Origin: Syntrophomonadaceae bacterium | GTDB lineage: Bacteria; Bacillota; Dethiobacteria; DTU022 | Assembly: GCA_003567725.1 (NCBI GenBank) | Contig: PWYU01000097.1 | Coordinates: 1-32,029, forward strand | DNA length: 32,029 nt | Direction of reading: 5' to 3' | Part shown: one piece after another, positions 24,171 through 30,216 of the stretch | How positions within the stretch are numbered: the first letter of the stretch is position 1 | Layout: every line of letters begins with the position of its first letter | The notes under the pieces: model-generated | What the model was told of the DNA's origin: nothing | Seen by the model: the letters and a program-made list of their open reading frames with translations, nothing else | Databases searched by the model: none | Translations under genes and position numbers: made by a program

Positions 24171-25250
24171 CTAAATATAACTTTTTCTTTCACGCATCCG
24201 GTAAACCATGGCCATTATTTCCGCTACAGTCTGGTATAGCTCAATCGGTATTTCTTCTCCAAGCTCTGTGTTTTTCCAGAGCATCTGGGCCACCGGGGGA
24301 TTTTCCACAATGGCTATATCATTTTCCGCCGCAATTTCCCTGATCCTGCGAGCCAGAACTTCTACCCCTTTTGCAATAACCCGGGGCGCTAAATCTCTGC
24401 CCTCCTGATATTTAAGGGCTATCGCTATTTCGGTAGGATTGGTTATCACCACATCGGCATCCGGGACATCCTGCATCATCCGCTCCCGGGCCAATTGACG
24501 CTGTTTCTCTTTTAGCTTGGATCTAACTAAAGGATCACCCTCAAGGTGTTTATGCTCATCTTTAATTTCTTTTTGGCTCATTTTTAAGCTGGTTTTATGC
24601 TCATATCTCTGGTACAAATAATCCATAAAAGCAATGAAAAGAAAGACCACTCCGACTAAAATGCCCATAAGGGTCATGGTATTCCAAAACACCTGCAGGC
24701 TGGTATCTACACTCTGGTTTACCAGGAGCAGCAGATCGTCCATCCTGCTTTGAACAAATAAAAATGTTACTGTAGTGATGATTACAATTTTTAAAATTGC
24801 TTTTACCATTTCAAACATAGACTTCTTTGAAAATATTTTCTTTAAACCTTCCAAAGGATTAAGCCGGTTTAACTGGGGCGCCATTTGCTGCGTAGAGGTT
24901 AAAAAGCCGACCTGAACCAGGTTGGAAGTAACTCCCAGGATTAATGCTACAGCAAAAACAGGGGCCATAATGGTGAAATAGCGGATCACCGCTTCCCAGA
25001 GTACAGCCTGAGTATTGCCCGGGGTAAGCGGCAATGCCAGCTGGCTGCCAATAAATAAATCAAAAACCTCTTCAATCCCTCTAAAAACAACAGCGCTGAA
25101 AACAAAGAAAAGGATCATCACCCCAAGGATATTGATGGCAGAATTAAGCTCCATGCTTTTGAAAACCTGTCCCTTACGCCGGGCTTCTCTTAGTCGATGC
25201 GGCGTTGGGTCTTCAGTTTTATCTCCGCTTTCCTGAAAGAAAAAGAGCAT
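24171..25250 (-). CDS. flhB: Flagellar export switch protein FlhB with NPTE instead of NPTH
   Basis: This 359-residue protein has four membrane helices (about 35-215) and a cytoplasmic C-domain that switches export from hook to filament substrates. The N-terminus SGDKTEDPTPHRLREARRKG is typical. At the autocleavage site the usual NPTH reads N271-P272-T273-E274 (codons 24440-24429), so the histidine is replaced by glutamate. Cleavage occurs between N and P through the asparagine and may still happen, but its rate could differ. It starts four bases after the fliR stop. FlhB and FliR are fused in some clostridia; here they are separate and adjacent. Confidence 0.95.
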   Translation of the reverse strand: MLFFFQESGDKTEDPTPHRLREARRKGQVFKSMELNSAINILGVMILFFVFSAVVFRGIEEVFDLFIGSQLALPLTPGNTQAVLWEAVIRYFTIMAPVFAVALILGVTSNLVQVGFLTSTQQMAPQLNRLNPLEGLKKIFSKKSMFEMVKAILKIVIITTVTFLFVQSRMDDLLLLVNQSVDTSLQVFWNTMTLMGILVGVVFLFIAFMDYLYQRYEHKTSLKMSQKEIKDEHKHLEGDPLVRSKLKEKQRQLARERMMQDVPDADVVITNPTEIAIALKYQEGRDLAPRVIAKGVEVLARRIREIAAENDIAIVENPPVAQMLWKNTELGEEIPIELYQTVAEIMAMVYRMRERKSYI

Positions 25251-25254
25251 ATTC

Positions 25255-26034
25255 TCACCACCTCTGCATAAAGCCTATTAATGATTGCGTAAAATCTCCG
25301 ATCTGGCTTTCCCAGACGGTCCCAAAAACCGGTAAAAGCATAGCAAATAAGAGCATAGATAAAGCAATTTTTAAAGGCAGGCCCAGAATAAAAACATGAA
25401 TCTGGGGTACCGTTTTGGCTATCAGGCCCAGGGCAATATCCATGAGCATCAAAATTACAATGATTGGTGCAACCAGTTTAAAAGCCATGGCAAACATATC
25501 AGCAAACAACCTTAGCACCCCACCTACAGCGGCTTCTCTCATAAAAGGCCCATCAATGGGGATAATAACGTAACTATCGGCCATGGCCTGCAATAAATAA
25601 TGATGCCCGTTTAAAGTTAAGAAAAAGGCCAGGGCCAGTAAATAGTAGAAATTGCCCATAAAAGTAACCCGGCTGCCAAACTGGGGTTCAAACACTCCCG
25701 AAAGCATTAAGCCTGATTTCAGGTCACTCATTTGCCCGGCATTCAGAAAAACAGAAAACATTAATACAACTAAATAACCTAAAGCCAAACCAACAAGGAC
25801 CTCTTTGCCCAGTAACAAAACCATCTCCAGGGGACCGCGAAAATCAAACTCAGGAATAACTCCCATGGACAGAAAAATTAAAAGGGCTATCACCAGTGAC
25901 AACCATATCCTGAGCATAGTGGGAACACCTTGATAAGTGAAAAAAGGAAACAGGAAAACAATGCCCATTAAGCGGGCCCAAATAAAAAGGTATGCCAGCC
26001 AGTTTTCAAGTTCGAGCGGAAAGAATTCTTCCAA
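25255..26034 (-). CDS. fliR: Flagellar export gate protein FliR
   Basis: This 259-residue membrane protein with about six hydrophobic segments is part of the FliP-FliQ-FliR export channel. It opens with FPLELENWLAYLFIWARLMGI, and GKEVLVGLALGYLVVL and LKSGLMLSGVFEPQFGS are conserved family regions. The start is TTG at 26034 with GGGAGG seven bases upstream. A 129-base AT-rich gap separates it from fliQ, the widest gap inside the export-gate block, and I found no clear promoter or terminator in that gap. Confidence 0.94.
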   Translation of the reverse strand: MEEFFPLELENWLAYLFIWARLMGIVFLFPFFTYQGVPTMLRIWLSLVIALLIFLSMGVIPEFDFRGPLEMVLLLGKEVLVGLALGYLVVLMFSVFLNAGQMSDLKSGLMLSGVFEPQFGSRVTFMGNFYYLLALAFFLTLNGHHYLLQAMADSYVIIPIDGPFMREAAVGGVLRLFADMFAMAFKLVAPIIVILMLMDIALGLIAKTVPQIHVFILGLPLKIALSMLLFAMLLPVFGTVWESQIGDFTQSLIGFMQRW

Positions 26035-26163
26035 GCTTAAACCTCCCAGAACCTTTCTTTTTAAAGAGGGCTTTCCGAATCAAGCTTACTAACATTTTGC
26101 CAGGACTGCTCCACTGCGCAAATTACATCAATATAAAACTATAAAAAACCTTAAATTATTTTA

Positions 26164-26430
26164 TTAAAGCATCGTCAACCCTTCGCTCCACAATTGAATG
26201 GTAAATTGAACCACATTGCTGAATACCCAGCCGCCAAAAATCATCACTGCCAAAAGAACAGCAATAATTTTGGGTACAAAAGCCAGGGTCGGTTCCTGGA
26301 TCTGGGTTGTAGCCTGCAAAATGCTGACCGTTAAACCTACAGCCAGGCCTGAGCCAATGATCGGAGCAACCATAAGCAGGATGATAATTATCGCTTGCTG
26401 AACTATGTTTAACAATCCATCCGGAGTCAT
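26164..26430 (-). CDS. fliQ: Flagellar export gate protein FliQ
   Basis: This 88-residue protein has two membrane helices, beginning MTPDGLLNIVQQAIIIIL and including VGLTVSILQATTQIQEPTLAF, the conserved FliQ loop. It contributes four copies to the export channel. The ATG at 26430 has AAAGGAGG upstream, 14 bases after fliP. A second open frame covering 26156-26593 overlaps both genes but is rich in W and C and has no ribosome site, so it is not real. Confidence 0.95.
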   Translation of the reverse strand: MTPDGLLNIVQQAIIIILLMVAPIIGSGLAVGLTVSILQATTQIQEPTLAFVPKIIAVLLAVMIFGGWVFSNVVQFTIQLWSEGLTML

Positions 26431-26444
26431 CAGGCCGGCCTCCT

Positions 26445-27221
26445 TTAATTAAAACTTTCCAATAATGAGCTGACCACCAGGTGCCAGCCATCAACCAGGA
26501 TAAAGAGCAAAAGCTTAAAAGGCATGGATACAATAACCGGCGGCAGCATAAACATCCCCATAGACATAAGAGTACTGGCCACCACCATATCAATAATCAA
26601 AAAAGGCACATAAAGCATAAAGCCCATCTGAAAAGCAGTCTTCAACTCACTAATTACAAATGCTGGTACCAGCACAAACAGGGGCACATCTTCCTGGGTT
26701 TCCGGCGCTTCAAGATCGGCCATGTTGACAAACAAGGCCAGGTCCTTTTCCCTGGTGTGATAAAACATAAATTCTTTTAACGGTTCCGCTCCTACTTCAA
26801 GGGCCAATTCCTGCTCAATTTCTCCTTCAAGGTAAGGTTGGACGGCCGTATCATTGATGACGTTGATCGCTGGCTGCATAACGAAAAAGGTTAAAAACAG
26901 GGCCAAACCGATTAGTACCTGGTTGGGCGGAATCTGCTGGGTAGCCATGGCATTACGCGTAAAAGATAAAACGATGACAATCCTGGTAAAAGAGGTCATT
27001 AGAACCACGAAGGCCGGGGCCAGGGTTAATAAAGCCATTACCAGCAAAAGCTGTAAAAAACCGACCAGGCTTTCGGGATCATCTTCCCCATCTCCCCCAA
27101 TCTGCAGATCTATCTGGGGCACCTGCAGGGGCTGGGCAAAGGCATCAGCAGGGCATATCAGCATTAAAGCTGTTGCCATCAGGAAAATGAATATTAGCTT
27201 TTTAAAAATATTTAAGCGCAT
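26445..27221 (-). CDS. fliP: Flagellar export gate protein FliP with cleavable signal peptide
   Basis: This 258-residue channel protein has a signal peptide (about 1-29, ending ADAFAQ) and four membrane helices. Family regions include TSFTRIVIVLSFTRNAMATQQIPPNQVLIGLALFLTFFV and PAFVISELKTAFQMGF. It assembles with FliQ and FliR in the centre of the export apparatus. The mature N-terminus is acidic and glycine-rich (IGGDGEDDPES). The ATG is preceded by a weak site (AGGAGA), 21 bases after fliO. Confidence 0.96.
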   Translation of the reverse strand: MRLNIFKKLIFIFLMATALMLICPADAFAQPLQVPQIDLQIGGDGEDDPESLVGFLQLLLVMALLTLAPAFVVLMTSFTRIVIVLSFTRNAMATQQIPPNQVLIGLALFLTFFVMQPAINVINDTAVQPYLEGEIEQELALEVGAEPLKEFMFYHTREKDLALFVNMADLEAPETQEDVPLFVLVPAFVISELKTAFQMGFMLYVPFLIIDMVVASTLMSMGMFMLPPVIVSMPFKLLLFILVDGWHLVVSSLLESFN

Positions 27222-27242
27222 TAAATTCTCCTGCCGCCGGAA

Positions 27243-27599
27243 TTAACGGTTACTATTTTTTCTAATGCTCTCCATTATTTTGGAAAACGGCGTTTTCAAA
27301 TCAAGGTTTTTTTCGGCCAACCCATCTTCAACGTACTGTAAATCTTTCCAATCAAGGGTTTTAAGTAAAGTCACATTTCCCTGGGAGGCGCCAACCAGGT
27401 AGAGGTCTTTCCCCACCTGAATCAGGTAAACCGAACTGCTGCTTTTATGATCTAGTGGAACTCGCTCTAAAACTCGCATATATCCACCATTAGCCCCCCG
27501 GTAAACCGAACGCAAACCGTAGCGAATAGCCAGGTAGGCTAAAATTACAATGAGGATTAAAAACCCCATGGACTGTAACAGCAAACCATATCCTCCCAT
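27243..27599 (-). CDS. fliO: Flagellar export assembly protein FliO
   Basis: This small protein of 118 residues has one N-terminal membrane helix (LLLQSMGFLILIVILAYLAI) and a short cytoplasmic domain with VLERVPLDHKSSSSVYLIQVGKDLYLVGAS, the pattern of FliO/FliZ proteins that help assemble the FliP ring. The ATG at 27599 (MGGYGLLL) is preferred because the longer reading frame would overlap the preceding fliN-like gene by about 47 bases. A GAGGG site lies in front of it, and it begins one base after the upstream stop. Confidence 0.86.
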   Translation of the reverse strand: MGGYGLLLQSMGFLILIVILAYLAIRYGLRSVYRGANGGYMRVLERVPLDHKSSSSVYLIQVGKDLYLVGASQGNVTLLKTLDWKDLQYVEDGLAEKNLDLKTPFSKIMESIRKNSNR

Positions 27600-27600
27600 T

Positions 27601-28014
27601 TTAGCCCTCTTTCCCGGAACCGGGTTCATCTTCATTATCTTCTTCACTAACCAAAGATGTTATCCGGACTCCGAAGCGATCATTAATTACAACAATTTCA
27701 CCATGCGCGAAGGGAGTTTCATTAACCAGGATCATTACTTTTTCATCAGCTACGCGGTTAAGCTTAAGAATAGAGCCTTCTTCAAGGTTAATTAAATCCC
27801 GTACTTTAAGCATTATTTGTCCCAGCTCAGCGCTGATATTTAAGTTAACGCCGTAAAATTCAGGCGCTATGCCCCGCCTGAAAGCTGCTGACCCGCTTTC
27901 ATCCAAAGGCTGAAAGACCACCTTTTTTATAACCGGTTGATCTTGTTCCCCGGTATAGTCGTCATCAGCATAATCAGAAAAAGGCTTCTGTTCTTCCCAA
28001 TAATTGCTTGACAT
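27601..28014 (-). CDS. Second FliN-like SpoA protein between fliL and fliO
   Basis: This 137-residue protein has an acidic N-terminal part (EQKPFSDYADDDYTGEQDQP) and a SpoA domain (about 55-125, with LNISAELGQIMLKVRDLINLEEGSILKLN and VMILVNETPFAHGEIVVINDRFG). The core resembles FliN, and the position between fliL and fliO is where fliM and fliN(Y) often sit. The ATG at 28014 is chosen because AAGGAG lies eight bases upstream. No EIDAL-type peptide is seen. It is the fourth SpoA protein in the cluster and may share or modify the C-ring, or act in export. Confidence 0.88.
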   Translation of the reverse strand: MSSNYWEEQKPFSDYADDDYTGEQDQPVIKKVVFQPLDESGSAAFRRGIAPEFYGVNLNISAELGQIMLKVRDLINLEEGSILKLNRVADEKVMILVNETPFAHGEIVVINDRFGVRITSLVSEEDNEDEPGSGKEG

Positions 28015-28030
28015 TAAAACGGCTCCTTTT

Positions 28031-28528
28031 TTACTGGAAAATAAATTCTTTAAAATATATAGCCCTGACTTTACCAGACTCAAGGCGGTCATTAAGCATA
28101 TCTAAGAGGTCCTGTTCAAGGTTTTTCATCCCACCCGGTTCTTCAAGATCGTCAATGTACTTGCTGCGCAGAACAGCGATAATCTCTGAACGCAGCTCAG
28201 GTTCTCGTTCTTCTATTTCACGGGTCAGTCCCCTGTCATCATAAGCCAGCTCAAAAGTCGTCCGTAAAAATCTCCTCGTCCCTGAATCAGCCAGGTTTAC
28301 CTGGAACTCTGACATAGAGTAGCTGTGACTTGGAAGAGCATCCACTTCTTCTCCATCACCAATTAAATTCCCGATAAAGGGTATATCATCTGCCAAAAAG
28401 AAAAATGCTGCCGCTCCGCCGAGCACCATGAAAGGAACCATGATCAAGATTATTTTTAACAGGGGGCGCCTTTTCTTCTTTTTGGCCTCTTTGTTGTCTG
28501 AACTGGTTTTTGTTTCTTTTTCTGGCAT
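28031..28528 (-). CDS. fliL: Flagellar basal-body-associated protein FliL
   Basis: This 165-residue protein has a basic cytoplasmic start (KEAKKKKRRPLLK), one membrane helix (IILIMVPFMVLGGAAAFFFL) and a periplasmic-side domain with FQVNLADSGTRRFLRTTFELAYDD, the FliL pattern. It supports the stator around the motor. The ATG at 28528 is chosen over a TTG six bases upstream because GGAGG lies 10 bases before the ATG, although the TTG is also possible. It follows motB by 20 bases. Confidence 0.92.
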   Translation of the reverse strand: MPEKETKTSSDNKEAKKKKRRPLLKIILIMVPFMVLGGAAAFFFLADDIPFIGNLIGDGEEVDALPSHSYSMSEFQVNLADSGTRRFLRTTFELAYDDRGLTREIEEREPELRSEIIAVLRSKYIDDLEEPGGMKNLEQDLLDMLNDRLESGKVRAIYFKEFIFQ

Positions 28529-28548
28529 AAGCAATCTACCTCCAGCGC

Positions 28549-29340
28549 TTAGTATGCTTCGCGAATAGAACCTGGATCATGAATAGATATGACAATGGTA
28601 ACCCGACGGTTCCTGGACCGCCCTTCTGGAGTTTCATTGGACTCCAGGGGCCGATATTCCCCATATCCAGTTGCAGTCAACCGGTGCGGATCGAGGTTTT
28701 GTTCCTCTGTTAAGTAACGGGTAACCCTTACCGACCTGATTACTGATAATTCCCAGTTAGTGGGGAATTCAGGCACGTTCATAGGCAGGTTACAGGTATG
28801 CCCTTCAATGATCAAGTTGCGATCAAGGCGCCTAAAAAGTTCAGAAAATTTATCCAGCATTTTTCTAGCCTCGGGAATTAAATCAGCTTTCGCCCTTTCA
28901 AAAAAAATGTAATCGGGCAGTTCCATGACCACACCACGCTCATCAAGGCCCAATTCTACTTCTGCTTCAAGTCCCATCTCCTCCAGGAAAGCCTGCACTT
29001 CCTCCATCACTTCTTCCGCTTCCCGGATTTGCTCAACCAGAGCCGCTTCTGCAAAAACCCCTTCTTCATGGCTAAGAGCTTCTCCGGTCGGTTCATAAGG
29101 ATCAGGAGTTTGATCCATAATCCCCGTCTCACCAAGGAATGAAGTTTGGATAGAAATGATCACGGTTTGAAAGCGCTCGATATCGATAACCGACATGGTG
29201 TATAAAAGGATAAAAAAGGTCAGCAAAAGGGTAACCATATCGGAATAGGTCGTCATCCAGTGCGGGCTGCCCTGCGGCCCTTCGCTTTTTTTCTTGCGCT
29301 GCCGGGTATTGGCAGAACGGTCCTGGTCAGAATCAGGCAT
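28549..29340 (-). CDS. motB: Flagellar stator protein MotB
   Basis: This 263-residue stator subunit has one membrane helix with the ion-binding aspartate D34 in TYSDMVTLLLTFFILLY, and a C-terminal OmpA-type peptidoglycan-binding domain (about 130-255, with IIEGHTCNL and TGYGEYRPLESNETPEGRSRNRRV). The plug and linker are acidic. Whether it uses H+ or Na+ cannot be settled by eye. It overlaps motA by 8 bases, so the pair is translationally coupled. Confidence 0.95.
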   Translation of the reverse strand: MPDSDQDRSANTRQRKKKSEGPQGSPHWMTTYSDMVTLLLTFFILLYTMSVIDIERFQTVIISIQTSFLGETGIMDQTPDPYEPTGEALSHEEGVFAEAALVEQIREAEEVMEEVQAFLEEMGLEAEVELGLDERGVVMELPDYIFFERAKADLIPEARKMLDKFSELFRRLDRNLIIEGHTCNLPMNVPEFPTNWELSVIRSVRVTRYLTEEQNLDPHRLTATGYGEYRPLESNETPEGRSRNRRVTIVISIHDPGSIREAY

Positions 29341-30148
29341 TGATCAACATATCCTCCTCATCGTCTTCATCAGGGCTTTCTTTTGCCTTCTCAAAAAGTC
29401 TTTTTTCCTCAGGAGAAAAGTACGATTTAATTTGTTCTTGCAGCAAGCGCGGGTTTATACCGCTTTGCAAAGCTAACAGCGCCTCAATTACGATTTCCTT
29501 TATGCGCACTTCTTCTTCGCTGTAAATAGTAAGCTTTCCAGCCATAGGGATAAAAATCAGGTTGGCCATAAGCACTCCATAAAAGGTAGTTAAAAGAGCT
29601 ACAGCCATACCCGGGCCGATAGCGCTGGGATCGTCAAGTTCAGCCAGCATCATTACCAGGCCAATTAACGTTCCAATCATGCCAAAGGAAGGAGAGAGCG
29701 CACCCCAGGTCTTAAAAAGGTTTTGACCCATTTCATGACGATTTTCCAGTGATGACAGCTCGGCATTTAAAATATGGCGGATGTTATCCGGCTCAAAGCC
29801 ATCTATAACCATCTGCAGCCCGTTACGAAAAAAAGGATCGTCTATTTCGTCAAGCTCATCCTCCAGGACAAGCAGCCCTTCACGGCGTGCTTTTTGAGCC
29901 AGATCAACAAACCTGGCATGCAAATCAAGAATTGATTCATCTTTGCGCACAAATGCTTTCCTGGTTACCTGGGCCACGGTTTTCAATTCATCCAGGCGGA
30001 AATTAACCATGAGCGCACCCATAGAACCGCCAACAGTAATCATCAGGCCGGCCGGATTCCAAAAAGCGCTCAGATTATTGATGCTCGCTATAATCAAGCT
30101 AAACCCGAGGATGATTCCTACCACTGTTAAAAAGTCGAATTTTTTCAT
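29333..30148 (-). CDS. motA: Flagellar stator protein MotA
   Basis: This 271-residue stator subunit has four membrane helices and a cytoplasmic loop that contacts FliG. Conserved parts include PAGLMITVGGSMGALMVNF, the charged loop RREGLLVLEDELDEI, FGMIGTLIGLVMML and GPGMAVALLTTFYGVLMANL. The C-terminus is strongly acidic (ESPDEDDEEDML). The ATG at 30148 has GGAGAGGT upstream. A strong stem-loop lies in the 68-base gap after flgE. Confidence 0.95.
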   Translation of the reverse strand: MKKFDFLTVVGIILGFSLIIASINNLSAFWNPAGLMITVGGSMGALMVNFRLDELKTVAQVTRKAFVRKDESILDLHARFVDLAQKARREGLLVLEDELDEIDDPFFRNGLQMVIDGFEPDNIRHILNAELSSLENRHEMGQNLFKTWGALSPSFGMIGTLIGLVMMLAELDDPSAIGPGMAVALLTTFYGVLMANLIFIPMAGKLTIYSEEEVRIKEIVIEALLALQSGINPRLLQEQIKSYFSPEEKRLFEKAKESPDEDDEEDMLINA

Positions 30149-30174
30149 GGCTACCTCTCCACGCCAGATGCCGC

Positions 30175-30204
30175 CAGGGCCGGCCTGTCAATAAACCGGC
30201 CCTG
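30175..30204 (-). other. Strong intercistronic stem-loop between flgE and motA
   Basis: On the minus-strand RNA CAGGGCCGG (30204-30196) pairs perfectly with CCGGCCCTG (30183-30175) around a 12-base loop. It begins 13 bases after the flgE stop. The sequence after it is GC-rich with no T-run, so it is not a standard Rho-independent terminator. It may protect the 3' end of the abundant hook mRNA or separate hook from motor expression. Confidence 0.55.
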
Positions 30205-30216
30205 TCTGCATTATGA

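Noticed and set aside
26156-26593. Minus-strand open frame of 145 codons overlapping fliP and fliQ
   Set aside because: It is rich in W and C, has no ribosome site, and is fully explained as an out-of-frame shadow of two well-supported genes.
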